This document shows positions 47,301 to 56,139 of a stretch of 64,000 nucleotides of DNA, piece after piece. Made by a program: the position numbers and the translations under genes. A model generated the notes under the pieces. It was not told where the DNA came from, made no database searches, and saw only the letters and a program-made list of their open reading frames with translations. Source of the DNA: Leptidea sinapis (Eukaryota; Arthropoda; Insecta; Lepidoptera; Pieridae); contig NC_066266.1 in NCBI RefSeq assembly GCF_905404315.1, forward strand, positions 7,819,501 through 7,883,500, given 5' to 3'. Within the stretch, counting starts at the first letter, position 1. Each line of letters opens with the position of its first letter.

Positions 47301-50300
47301 TATTGAGGTGGCAGTTATTTGATAATAAACTCCAATGAAAAAAAAAACAAGTAAAATTTCGTCTCGTTGTCTCGCTGCCCGATAGAGATAATGCTCGGGG
47401 AGGGATTCCCCGACTCTGGCAGAGCCATCACTCTAATGGGGAAAAAACTCTTAAAAACCGTTGACATATTCTTGAGGGATTGGCGGGATGGCTTATTGTA
47501 TTACTATTTATGTGATACAGCCGGCTGATGAACAAAATGGAGCTTAAAGTTCATTTCTTTAAAATAATAAATATATTCGAATCGGACATCTATAATTAAT
47601 GGCCGGTAACGCTCCTGTCACCGGGAGTGAGAGGCTACTTTGCACAGGATGCCGGCTAGATGATGAGTACCACAACGGCACCTATTTCTGCCGTGAAGTA
47701 GTAATGTTGAAGTAGTAACATTACTGTATTTCGGTCTGAAGAGCGCCGTAGGTAGTGTAATTACTGGGCAAATGAGACTTAACATTTTATGTCTCGAGGA
47801 GACGAGCGCAATTGTAGTGCCGCTCAGAATATTTTGGGTTTTTCAAGAATCCTGAGCGGCACTGCATTGTAAAGGGCAGGGAGTATCAATTACCATCGCC
47901 TGAACGTCCTGTTCGCCTCGTCCCTTATTGTCCCAAAAAAATCCGAATCGAACAACAATAATTAAAGGCCGGTAACGCTCCTGTCACAAAAGCCACAAGA
48001 TAGAGTGGTCCCTCAGGTAACAGATACCAACATAGACCCAAAATGAGGTGGAGTGATGACTTGGCTTGAATGAGAAAGCAAAAAAATAGGGAGTTTTGGA
48101 AGATTGTGGAGGCATTTACCCGAATGGGATAAATATAAGGAATATCATTAGTTTAAGTTATAATTTTTAAGTTACTTTGATATTTAAATCTGTAAAATCT
48201 AAGTCAAGTCAATCGAGACTTTTGTCTTTAAGTCAAAGTCAAAAATATTTTATTGACATAAAATTAAATGATTGCTCGTCAACGTCAATTACAAAGAATA
48301 CAATTCAGATACATACATATTAATTACAAATCTTGAATAAACATGCTTGTGATTTTTAACTTATTTATTATTACGGCTTTACTAACAATTTCTCGGTGTG
48401 GGTACCGACTAGTTTCGGACCATTCGGAAGTCCTTCATCAGGGTAAGTGTAGTGGGCTTGCGATAACGTCTCGTCTCTTACTCAGTTAGTACCACACACG
48501 ATAAAACGTGAGTAAAGCCGTATTAATACATAAGTTAATAATGTCTTAAACGAAAGTTTTAAAAATTTAATGCTTATTATTATTATTAACGCTCCTGTGA
48601 TTCCTCTGGTGTTGCAGGAAGGCACCCCCCAACGGTGATTATCCTCCTTTGCATAAAAAAATTGTCAAAATGAAATCAATACTGTGTTTCAGATTGAACC
48701 TAGTGCGCGAGGTAGCAGATGGTCTGCGTGTGTACTTCGACTTCATACTGAAGGGGCACCTGCTTTACAAGCAGGAGATGGGGCAGTACCACGAGTTGTG
48801 TGGACAGTTTCTGGACTTGTAAGATACCTATTTACATCATTAGGACTATATTACACCGGTACACCATGGCGACGCAAACTGTCGCGCAAACTTGGTGTTC
48901 GTAACTATGAAACTATACACCCGTGTCGCCACACCACACTGAGACAGTATCGAAATGTTGTAGCCTCTAAATTAGGCACCCAAGTCGCCACACCACACTG
49001 AGACAGTATCGAAATGTCGTAGCCACTAAATTAGGCACCTGAGTCGCCACACCACACTGAGACAGTATCGAAATGTCGTAGCCACTAAATTAGGCACCCG
49101 AGTCGCCACACCACACTGAGACAGTATCGAAATGTCGTAGCCACTAAATTAGGCACCCGAGTCGCCACACCACACTGAGACAGTATCGAAATGTCGTAGC
49201 CACTAAATTAGGCACCCGAGTCGCCACACCACACTGAGACAGTATCGAAATGTCGTAGCCACTAAATTAGGCACCCGAGTCGCCACACCACACTGAGACA
49301 GTATCGAAATGTCGTAGCCACTAAATTAGACTACCGAGTCGCCACACCACACTGAGACAGTATCGAAATGTCGTAGCCACTAAATTAGGCAACCGAGTCG
49401 CCACACCACACTGAGACAGTATCGAAATGTCGTAGCCACTAAATTAGGCACCCGAGTCGCCACACCACACTGAGACAGTATCGAAATGTCGTAGCCACTA
49501 AATTAGGCACCCGAGTCGCCACACCACACTGAGACAGTATCGATATGTCATAGCCACTAAAATAGGCAACCGAGTCGCCACACCACACTGAGACAGTATC
49601 GAAATGTCGTAGCCACTAAATTAGGCAACTGAGTCGCCACACCACACTGAGACAGTATCGAAATGTCGTAGCCACTAAATTAGGCACCCGAGTCGCCACA
49701 CCACACTGAGACAGTATCGAAATGTCGTAACCACTAAATTAGGCACCCGAGTCGCCACACCACACTGAGACAGTATCGAAATGTCGTAGCCACTAAATTA
49801 GGCACCCGAGTCGCCACACCACACTGAGACAGTATCGAAATGTCGTAGCCACTAAATTAGGCACCCGAGTCGCCACACCACACTGAGACAGTATCGAAAT
49901 GTCGTAACCACTAAATTAGGCACCCGAGTCGCCACACCACACTGAGACAGTATCGAAAACAGAGATAGCACTACTGCTAAATGTAAGTAGGAAAAGAAAA
50001 TTCAAGATAAAAAAGAAACTGGGGTGGAATCATCCTTGTTTAGCCTTAGTCTTTCATTTTTAATTTTCTATCGGAATAATCTGATCAGGAATTTTCCTAA
50101 ATTGATGGTATACTATGAATTTAATTAATATACCTTTATATGATAATAGTAAAAATAATAGTGTTCTTTTCAATTGACGTAACAAACAGTTGACGTAAAA
50201 TTCATTTTATACCAATAGAGCAATAGAATGATTATCATGAAGTTCATAAAGTGTACGAAATAGAAAACCTAATTAATGTCGTGGTTTATTTTTGAATCAT

Positions 50301-53300
50301 AAATAACGGAATCAATAGTTACAATAAAGTTAGTGATATTTAATTAATTTTTTACTACACAACGAAGGGCAGCTAGTTTTGAATAAAAATACTTTGCATT
50401 ACTCATGCGGGACAAGTAGTATGGCGCTCGCTGTTGCGGTTGAAAAAGGGCCGTTTGCCCATTTTTAAATTACGCGTGTTTTTTTTTTCGAAGATTAAAC
50501 TGTTGTTTGAGTGCGAAAAGTTTACTTGTCGCACGCAAATTATACTTGGCACACGCAAATTTAGAAATATCAAAACTGATTTAAGGTTGACGCGTCTAAC
50601 AGTTTAATAAATTAAATTATAATTTATGTTACAACAGTTTACAAACTAATATGGTGTCGGAAATAATACATAAATCGTCGCATTTCTTAATACAAACTAA
50701 CACAATATACTATGATCTGAGTAACTTGTGGTGTGAACCCTCTCAAAATTGTTATTTATCTTTTGCAGTCCAGCAGAAATAAACTCGGAAGGTGAGGACC
50801 AAGAGAACCAGTCACCGCACGGCGATGTGACTGCTGATTGTCCCAGGATAGCGGAGTTCTCGCACCTCCCTCCCGACCCGGCGGCATATGAGCCTGACGA
50901 TGGTAAGGCCTTTCGTATCATCACCACGGCCTAACATTATGGAATGAATGAAAAAAAAAATGAAATGAAAAATGTTTATTTTGAAACACATAAATATACA
51001 AATAACTTAAAGCTTATAAAGGAGACAAACAATAAACAAACAAAATCTGAAAAAAAACAAAAATGGTCCCAACTCAGCATGTTTGCTGGACATTAGATGA
51101 GCCATCATTCATTCTTCAAGTCAATTAATCTTCTTAGTCGGACACTCTAGTCAGAATGGTCGTGGTTGCACTGACGAGGTCCACTGTGGGGTGTTCTGTG
51201 GGTCGATATCCTTTCTGAGGGTATCTCTCCTTTTAATATTTTGACTAAATAAAAATAAATAAACTTTGTATAATAAATCCCAGAAGCGAGAGATATTGCT
51301 TTAAAAATAACAAATTGTTTATATTGGTATCATTTATAAAGATTTTAGTATCTGCCTTGAAAACACTATAAATATTACTGTAAATTCCTTATATTTTTTC
51401 TTGGAATTTTTAACTAACTTTCTTTACCTTAACCTTATTATACATCACCATTATTCAACCTTTTTTTGACAATGTATTATAACACGCGGTTAACGGTACT
51501 GGTGACACAATTACCTTTAACTTAGATTAATACCATATTATAAGTACCTACTGTGAACACTGTTTGTTGACCCTAATAAATAAATAGGTATTTACCTATT
51601 TTTATACAGAGGTAACGGTGTCGCCAGTCCAATGGTTTCAACCCATCACAAAAAATGCCCAAAGATGTTTTCATTTCAAAAAATTTATCTATGTTACAGA
51701 ACCGTTAGTTAATCATGTGGATCGGAAACGTTCATCAATATCGGAGATCAATGACCAAAAAGACCCACCCACGGCGGACACAGCCCCCCCGGGAGATATA
51801 GACCCCCCGGGAGATATAGCCCCCCCGGGAGATACAGCACCCCCGGGTGATACAGCCCCCCCGGGAGATACAGCCCCTCCGGGAGATACTGCCCCTCCGG
51901 GAGATACTGCCCCTCCGGGGGACAGTACTGACACCGCCGCAGATATCAAGCCCGCCATACTACCCATAGTAGAGAATAAGGAGCACGCGAACGGACTTCT
52001 CAAGAAGAATAGACCGGTCACTGTGGCGAGGAGGTGAGAATTAATTTACATTTTTTACAATATGTTATGTTTTAAAGTGATAACCCTCTCTTCTGGGATT
52101 AATTCAATTCTAAATATATTTATTTTCTATCACAATAAAAACTTAGCATACACAGTTTATTAAAAATCTATCTAGAACTGGCCAGTTAAACATTGCTAAT
52201 GAAAACTTTTTTTGAATTTCAATTTTAGAACTCTTTGGTAACCTAATGTAGTATATAGCATTCAAGCCCCATCTCGTGCCACTATTAACAATCGTAGTAG
52301 CAACCTCAATGATTATCCGCGTGAGGGTCGTCCTTTAACAGGGACTACTGAAGATAACATCAGTGCTGTGCGACGCATGATAGAGGAAGATAAGAGAGTG
52401 ACCTATGAGCAGATACGGGCAAGCTTAGGCATTGGTATGAGTCAAGTTCAAAAAATATTACACGAACATTTAGGCGTCAGGAAGCTTTGTACCAGATGGA
52501 TTCCCCATACTTTAAGCGACAACCAGAAACAGTGGACTGGTGTCGCCAAATGTTAGATAAGTTCAACGGCGGTGACTAAAATGCTGTATTTGACATCGTC
52601 ACAGGTGATGAAAGCTGGATATATTGCTACGAACCCGAAACCAAAAGACAACCAGCTCAGTGAGTGCTTCCTTTCGAGGATCGGCTAGCTAAGGTAAAGA
52701 AATGAGGAAGTCAAGGACAAAAGATGATTGCCTCATTCTTTGGTCGGAAAGGTCATTTCGCGACAATTGTGCTAGAAGATGGAAGGACAGTTACTGCAGA
52801 CTGGTATGTCAATCGCTGTTTGCCTGTTGTCTCGGAAAAAATTCGACAGCAGCGCCTTCGAAGCAGGATCCTCCTTCACCACGACAATGCTTCAGCGCAC
52901 TCCGCAAAACGGACTGTTGAATATATTTGACTATGGCAGGTGTCGAGATAATGAGTCATCCGCCATATAGTCCTGACCTGGCGCCCTGCGACTTTTATTT
53001 ATTCTGATGAACTAAAGATAAAATTCGAGGTATTCGCTTTACGAGCCCTGAAGATGTGGTGAAAGCGTACGAAAATGCCATAGAGGAGACCAACCATCAA
53101 TAAATTCGGATAGTGCACTCTGCCAACTAGAGACTTAGAGCTTTGAGCGTATTAACGGTCACTTTGTTTTTTAAAATGTTACTCAATTGAAAAAAAATTC
53201 TCATCCGTAAATAAAAAATTTCTGTGACCTCCCTTTGCGTACCGCTTCAGTAGTTGTTTCGATTTTACCACCCTATACTTTATTTAAATTATATTAATGA

Positions 53301-55298
53301 TTCTAGGTGCTTTTCATCTCCCAAGATAAAATCTTTTGCTTTCGGACAGGATTTCTTGGAATTTTTTCCCTTACTACTTTGATCACCTTTTTCGTACTAT
53401 AATACTACGTGGACGGCTAGATCTTTTTCTGTCACAAACAGAGGAGGTCTCATTGTACCTATTAATAGCCCGGCTATTTTACTAATACCAGGTGTATGGA
53501 GAGTTTTAAAAATTGCATGTGACCTTTTCACCACGGACGAGTAAAAAAAGTAGGACTCCACGCCGTGATATTAGCAAGTGAAGCACCGTTATGCTAGTGT
53601 GTGTGCGGTTACTGGGGATACTAGTTACACAATTTTTTCTCCCTTAAATAATTATATCTGGCCACAAATACTTATATAGTATCGTTTTTACACTTTTTCA
53701 CAACGCACGACGGCATTTTTATAATATTTAATTGCGACGCAAACTGATCTGTCACAGACGATGACAATTCTCATAATGGCCGCCTATCGGCCTGTAGTAG
53801 TGTGTGTGCGTGGGGCTATGTATTTAGACGTTAATCGGCTTATTTTAGTGCTACACTGCTATGTAAGGTGACACGGAGTCCTTATTTTTTTACTAGTCCG
53901 TGGTGTCAGTGTATATTTTACCAGGGCAACTATTTATTGAATTAGGCGTTACTTTGCGGAAATCCATAATTATTATACAAATGATTTTAGTTTTCTTTTG
54001 TGTTAATTCCGTCAATATTTGTCTTTAAAACAATTCGACACGTGTTTCGCCTCTACACGAGGCATCCTCAGGACGTGATGTCTCGCCAAAATCTGGCACG
54101 AGAGTGACAAGATCAGTCTCGTCCCAAGTTTTTTTACATAATAATAATAAATAAATAAAAACATTATTTGGAACAATTTGAAAAATCTTATACAAACAAG
54201 TAAAAACGATAATAGCTGCAAAAGTATAAACTGCAGCGCAGCTAACGCCCTTCTCCGAATACAATAAGGAATGATGCACAAAGATCTAAATAGTTAATAG
54301 AGTACGGTAATTGATAACAAGACATTAAAAAATAGTACAGGACATGTGATTTGAAATATATACATTATTATATTATGTGTAAATCTATATATATAAAAAT
54401 TAGTTGCTGTTCGTTAGTCTCGCTAAAACTCGAGAACGGCTGGACCGATTTGGAAAATTTAGGTCTTGAATTATTTGTGGAAGTCCAGAGAAGGTTTAAA
54501 AGGTGAATAAATAGGAAAATGCTGCTAAATTAAATAAAAACAACAAATTTGTTTTTCCTTTGATGTGTCCATACATAATTTCTATGAGAGAATTTATTGA
54601 CGCACGGTTTGACAGTTCTACTGTGAAACAATTTCATTACGACAGCAGGGTGCATATTTAACGAAGTAATTTTTGATGTTATGATATATTATTGACAAAA
54701 TCGTATAAAAACATTATTTTATCTATTATATACAGAACAACGTCTGTCGGGTCAGCTAGTAAAAAATAAATTTATAAAGTCATACAACGGCAAATACTGA
54801 TCATTAAAACTTTCACGTGTTCGTAAAGTTCGCTGCAGAGATGGACGCATTCTCACCGTACTTACATTTCATCCAGCGGCAGGCTCCTTTGCACAGGGTG
54901 CCGGCTAGATTTTAGGTACCACAACGGTGCCTATTTCTGTCGTGAAGCAGTAATGTGTAAGCATTATAGCTAGTGAAATTACTGGGCAAATAAGACTTAA
55001 CATCATATGCGCAAGTTAGTGTTATAAATACTATTATTATATTTGAGGTGGCCTGCGCAGAATAGATGCATTATTATCCTCTATAAAATGTACTATACTA
55101 AAGCAAGCCGGTTTTGTTAAGGAAGCTTTCATATCTGTAAAGCTAGTTCAAATTTATAATATATTGAATTGTTATCAGATACAACGGTAGGCTACGGTCC
55201 CACAAGTCAACGGTGTCCCGTTCTACGAGCGAAGAACCTGTGCCCGGTGCCTCCACCTCTGCAGCGGAACCTAGGCTCTGCGAGACCCACTCCTCAAG
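38825..55298 (+). CDS. msl-3: MSL3-type chromatin protein (male-specific lethal 3), 3' end outside the window
   Basis: MRG-family chromatin reader, homologous to human MSL3 and fly MSL-3, subunits of the MSL histone H4K16 acetyltransferase complex. Nine exons join with matching phases: 38825-38926, 39157-39335, 40081-40202, 40742-40859, 44633-44821, 48693-48818, 50769-50902, 51700-52033 (or from 51610) and 55179-55298, giving about 474 codons. The chromo-barrel domain is residues about 8-90. The aromatic cage of human MSL3 (Y31, F56, W59, W63) is present at exactly these positions. A basic, Ser-rich linker follows (exons 3-4), then the first half of the MRG domain (LVVKRGRMARLPASPSAAEI, VREVADGLRVYFDFIL), then an insert with PPGD repeats. 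The last MRG exons were not found up to 64000, so they probably lie beyond the window. Introns are full of transposons. MRG15 is the alternative; the chromodomain wording and split MRG domain favour MSL3. Confidence 0.88.
39157..39335 (+). CDS. msl-3: msl-3 exon 2
   Basis: Acceptor TTTTAG. Encodes DKRGRRTIEYLIHFQGWNSS and WDRCVGEDFVLKDTEENRQL, the rest of the chromo-barrel with F56, W59 and W63. It ends in phase 2 at CAATT, donor GTGATT, which gives a smooth join to exon 3. Read through, the frame would stop at TGA one codon later. Confidence 0.87.
40081..40202 (+). CDS. msl-3: msl-3 exon 3
   Basis: Acceptor ATAACAG. Encodes GAYLYRRERKKGGSSTTGSA, then AKRSRHGFSDDGSSSSTQPD, a basic and Ser-rich linker as in other MSL3 proteins. 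Ends in phase 1, donor GTGAGC. Confidence 0.82.
40742..40859 (+). CDS. msl-3: msl-3 exon 4
   Basis: Acceptor CCTCACAG. Encodes EGETAIDTDTSTGSTSSANP, then GAQITVPSSLR. The last part corresponds to the ITIEIPEVLK segment that opens the MRG domain in human MSL3. Donor GTATTT, phase 2. Its final 19 bases and donor are copied 215 bp downstream. Confidence 0.8.
40841..41270 (+). repeat. 215-bp tandem duplication covering the exon 4 donor
   Basis: Two head-to-tail copies (40841-41055 and 41056-41270) differing at a few bases. The unit starts CTGTACCATCTTCACTGAGG, so it includes the end of exon 4 and its GT donor. The second copy has no acceptor in front of it. Confidence 0.85.
41271..43337. other. 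msl-3 intron 4, part without recognised elements
   Basis: No exon-like frame with matching phase and no named repeat. A TA run lies at 42200-42220. Small frames at 41600-41818 and 42775-42993 are not supported. Confidence 0.4.
43338..43640 (-). mobile_element. LINE 3' tail in msl-3 intron 4
   Basis: Same family as 31134-31380 and 45815-46150: TACTACTACCGCTTCGGAAA, CAAATGGCGCTCTGAAAG, GCTGTGGAGTAGTAGG. Confidence 0.6.
43990..44240 (-). mobile_element. LINE 3' tail in msl-3 intron 4
   Basis: AAATCAAAATCACTTTATTC at the left and AGAAGTAGCAAGAGACTCAT in the middle, a pattern shared with 56140-56300 and 58626-58780 (the minus-strand tail of a Jockey-like LINE). Confidence 0.5.
44272..44320. repeat. 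(AT)n microsatellite
   Basis: About 24 uninterrupted AT units, directly against the Helitron end at 44321. Confidence 0.85.
44321..44563 (-). mobile_element. Non-autonomous Helitron
   Basis: Inverse 3' end CTAGCTGATACCCAGCGACG at the left. On the minus strand the head is TAGCTATACATAATATTATA, followed by an (AAAC)n-containing body. Related to 22898 and 46556. Confidence 0.65.
44633..44821 (+). CDS. msl-3: msl-3 exon 5
   Basis: Acceptor TTTGCAG after phase 2. Encodes AVLTFDYHLVVKRGRMARLP, then AEILESVVKWFGRAGAW and HEPPHKPDVNEVSA, the N-terminal part of the MRG domain. It corresponds to RRKRLVKLP and ILESYVKHF in human MSL3. It is GC-rich against AT-rich introns. Donor GTACGC, phase 2. Confidence 0.88.
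44865..45110 (+). mobile_element. SINE-like retroposon just after exon 5
   Basis: GGATGCCACATTCATTTATG, GGTACCACAACGGCGCCTAT, GTGACGAGCGCAATAATTGT and GTAACGGGCAGGGTGTATCA, collinear with 56925-57220. It begins within about 45 bases of the exon 5 donor. Confidence 0.65.
45560..45813 (+). mobile_element. tRNA-derived SINE in msl-3 intron 5
   Basis: TAGCCGAGTGGTTAGCGATC, GGTCCCGGGTTCGAATCCCG, the GATGTTTGTTTCCGAGTCAT body and a tail ending near GTGTGTCAGTATTATT. Full-length relative of 21717-21990. Confidence 0.8.
45815..46150 (-). mobile_element. LINE 3' tail in msl-3 intron 5
   Basis: GGCATTTATTTTCTCAAAAT, CTACTACCGCTTCGGAAACA and AGCAGTAGAGTAATAGGATT, third copy of the tail at 31134 and 43338. 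It starts directly after the SINE. Confidence 0.6.
46556..46898 (-). mobile_element. Non-autonomous Helitron
   Basis: Minus strand from TCTATACTAATATTATAAAG to the CTAG end. The 3' hairpin GGCAAA/TTTGCC is intact although the base after it reads GGGTGAGCTAG. Very close to 22898-23245, which suggests recent spread of this subfamily. Confidence 0.8.
46908..47055 (+). mobile_element. LINE reverse-transcriptase fragment
   Basis: Encodes LPQKQSGFRAG, then after a frameshift IIATALLDVVDDILAGQD and LLALLDFSRAFET. These are the RT motifs leading to the first catalytic Asp in CR1/Jockey-like LINEs. A dead fragment inside intron 5. Confidence 0.65.
47625..47945 (+). mobile_element. SINE-like retroposon
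   Basis: Nearly full length: TTTGCACAGGATGCCGGCTA, GTACCACAACGGCACCTATT, GACGAGCGCAATTGTAGTGC, CCTGAGCGGCACTGCATTGT and TCGTCCCTTATT. Short LINE tail pieces (GGCCGGTAACGCTCCTGTCA) lie on both sides (47600 and 47967). Confidence 0.7.
47985..48150 (+). mobile_element. LINE 3' end fragment
   Basis: AGAGTGGTCCCTCAGGTAAC, ATGAGGTGGAGTGATGACTT and CGAATGGGATAAATATAAGG, the opposite-strand relative of 20840-21165. Confidence 0.5.
48358..48536. mobile_element. Short element with 26-base inverted ends, Penelope-like core
   Basis: Ends AACTTATTTATTATTACGGC (left) and AACTTATGTATTAATACGGC (right, inverse) extend over about 26 bases with three mismatches. The interior carries a hammerhead-like motif on the minus strand (see 48403-48445), a feature described for Penelope-like retroelements. 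Confidence 0.5.
48403..48445 (-). ncRNA. Candidate hammerhead ribozyme motif
   Basis: On the minus strand: stem I TACC (48445-48442) pairs with GGTA (48406-48403). The core CTGATGA is at 48441-48435. Stem II is GGAC/GTCC with one unpaired A at its base. GAAA is at 48416-48413, then a minimal stem III C-TA-G, then TC with predicted cleavage after 48407. All core bases are present; the bulged A and tiny stem III lower the confidence. Confidence 0.4.
48590..48660 (+). mobile_element. LINE 3' tail ending just before exon 6
   Basis: AACGCTCCTGTGATTCCTCT and GGTGTTGCAGGAAGGC, then ATAAAAAAATT. It ends about 30 bases before the exon 6 acceptor, so part of the acceptor region may be of LINE origin. 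Confidence 0.55.
48693..48818 (+). CDS. msl-3: msl-3 exon 6
   Basis: Acceptor GTGTTTCAG after phase 2. Encodes RLNLVREVADGLRVYFDFIL, then KGHLLYKQEMGQYHELCGQF, matching the VDLCKEMVDGLRITFDYTL and LLYPYEQAQY part of the human MSL3 MRG domain. Donor GTAAGA, phase 2. Confidence 0.88.
48917..49958. repeat. 59-bp minisatellite, about 17.7 copies, in msl-3 intron 6
   Basis: Unit GAGTCGCCACACCACACTGA + GACAGTATCGAAATGTCGTA + GCCACTAAATTAGGCACCC. Copies are nearly identical, with scattered single-base variants (GGCAACC, GTAACC, GATATGTCAT). The array starts about 100 bases after the exon 6 donor and makes up half of the intron. Confidence 0.95.
49959..50768. other. Rest of msl-3 intron 6
   Basis: AT-rich with no recognised repeat. 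50500-50575 has two ACGCAAATT/TTGGCACACG-type copies. Confidence 0.4.
50769..50902 (+). CDS. msl-3: msl-3 exon 7
   Basis: Acceptor TTTTGCAG after phase 2. Encodes PAEINSEGEDQENQSPHGDV, then FSHLPPDPAAYEPDD, an acidic Pro-rich stretch inside the MRG insert. GC-rich. Donor GTAAGG, phase 1. Confidence 0.8.
51700..52033 (+). CDS. msl-3: msl-3 exon 8 (start ambiguous)
   Basis: Encodes EPLVNHVDRKRSSISEIND, then eight PPGD repeats, then NKEHANGLLKKNRPVTVARR. Acceptor ATGTTACAG at 51699. A second, in-frame acceptor TTTTATACAG at 51609 would add 30 residues; that extra stretch resembles family X repeat DNA, so the shorter form is preferred. Donor GTGAGA, phase 2. The repeat region corresponds to the low-complexity insert of MSL3 proteins. 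Confidence 0.7.
51781..51923 (+). repeat. 18-bp coding repeat (PPGD), eight copies
   Basis: CCCCCGGGAGATA-type units encode PPGDI, PPGDT or PPGDS. The first copies are more varied, the last five nearly uniform, as expected from slippage. The opposite strand is open too but only as a shadow. Confidence 0.9.
52173..53245 (+). pseudogene. Mariner transposase pseudogene in msl-3 intron 8
   Basis: Broken frames read the N-terminal helix-turn-helix part (EQIRASLGIGMSQVQKILHE), then TGDESWIYCYEP, MIASFFGRKGHFATIVLEDG, ILLHHDNASAHSA and SPDLAPCDF. These include the catalytic Asp residues of the D,D34D type. At least four stops or frameshifts. Compared with 59567-60450 it lacks the start of the protein but keeps the middle. 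Confidence 0.8.
53246..53528. other. msl-3 intron 8, no element recognised
   Basis: No exon-like frame and no repeat of the families listed. Confidence 0.4.
53529..53905. mobile_element. MITE with about 35-base terminal inverted repeats
   Basis: Left end CACCACGGACGAGTAAAAAA and right end (inverse) CACCACGGACTAGTAAAAAA continue into GGACTCC on both sides. 377 bp, no ORF. The target duplication is unclear, so the superfamily is open. Confidence 0.7.
54025..54110 (-). ncRNA. Second hammerhead-like motif, Penelope-like fragment
   Basis: On the minus strand CTGAGGA is followed by GCCTC-loop-GAGGC and GAAACACGTGTC, the core order of a hammerhead with a minimal stem III. Only two stem I pairs are seen and one base at the foot of stem II is unpaired. 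Plus-strand mark: GTGTTTCGCCTCTACACGAG. Confidence 0.3.
54384..54759 (+). mobile_element. Non-autonomous Helitron, intact ends
   Basis: A^TCTATATATATAAAAATTAG at the left, GTCTGTCGGGTCAGCTAG^T at the right. 376 bp. Shares the body (GTCTTGAATTATTTGTGGAA) with 21201-21534. Confidence 0.8.
54885..55015 (+). mobile_element. SINE-like retroposon, 5' part
   Basis: GGCTCCTTTGCACAGGGTGC, GGTACCACAACGGTGCCTAT and CTAGTGAAATTACTGGGCAA. It stops near CATCATATGCGC; the 3' half is missing. Confidence 0.6.
55179..55298 (+). CDS. msl-3: msl-3 exon 9
   Basis: Acceptor GTTATCAG after phase 2. Encodes RYNGRLRSHKSTVSRSTSEE, then ASTSAAEPRLCETHSS, similar in character to the RRSTRHSANCDRLSESS part of human MSL3. 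Donor GTACAC, phase 2, so further exons must follow; none was found before 64000. Confidence 0.75.
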
Positions 55299-55930
55299 GT
55301 ACACAGATCATAACAGCTTATCAAAAATAGTGTACCTACGCAATAAGTTATACTTCTTTGTCGTAACAAAACAAAAAATGGCGTGCGTACAAAGTACACA
55401 TGTCAGAAGTAAAACTTAATTATTAATTAATTATCCTAATCCGTTCTCTAAACCAAATATTTTTTGTCAGTATTAGAAATTATTAGATGTTCTACTTACT
55501 CGCGGCCGCGCGCTAAACCTGCATGATACAACGCTAATAGCGAAGTTGTTCTACTTACTAGCGCTGCCACGTGCATCACGCTACGTCCGTCCTTTCTCAC
55601 TCTATCTCAATCTCCCTCTCCCTCTTCTTGGATAAAAACGTCCCACATTTCCGTGACACTTTATTGCGTTTCATCCGTAAAAACTTTACCCTCACGCGCG
55701 CAAAGAAGTTTCACTTGAAAAACTTTAAAAAAAAGTATTCCTCCTTTCTAGAAAGAAGAATATTAATATATATAAATCCATTGTCCTGATTTTTGTTTCC
55801 AGTGATCTCATACACAAATGAACGGAACTTACTAAGTATTACTTCATGGAGTGCAGTTTAGTCCAACTAGAGATATAGGATAGTTTTTATTTCGATTCGA
55901 CCCACTATTATTTTTTTCCAATATTTGTTT
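55299..55930. other. No gene seen
   Basis: A GC-rich patch at 55500-55580 and a pyrimidine-rich stretch (CTCTATCTCAATCTCCCTCT) at 55600. The 72-codon frame at 55571-55789 has no domain. Confidence 0.35.
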
Positions 55931-55934
55931 TGTA

Positions 55935-56117
55935 TGGACATATTTTCTATGAGAGAGTTTATTGACGCACGGTTTGACAGTTCTGATGTGAAACAATTTA
56001 ATTATAACAACAGGGAGCCTATTTTTGCGAATTAATTCTTAATGTAATGAAATATTATTGACAAATGCTTGAGAAAACAGTATTTTATTTATTATGTATA
56101 GGAGAACGTCTGTCGGG
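55935..56117 (+). mobile_element. Helitron 3' fragment
   Basis: GAGTTTATTGACGCACGGTT and AGAACGTCTGTCGGGTAAGC, the right half of the 54384-54759 type. The terminal CTAG has changed to CTAT. Confidence 0.6.
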
Positions 56118-56139
56118 TAAGCTATTATTTTAATAAAAA

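Noticed and set aside
48917..49958. CRISPR-like array (also 58222-59550)
   Set aside because: Units are contiguous without variable spacers, no cas genes occur, and the organism is a eukaryote. They are minisatellites.
51713..52021. Minus-strand ORF with SPGGAV repeats
   Set aside because: Reverse reading of the PPGD coding repeat in msl-3 exon 8.
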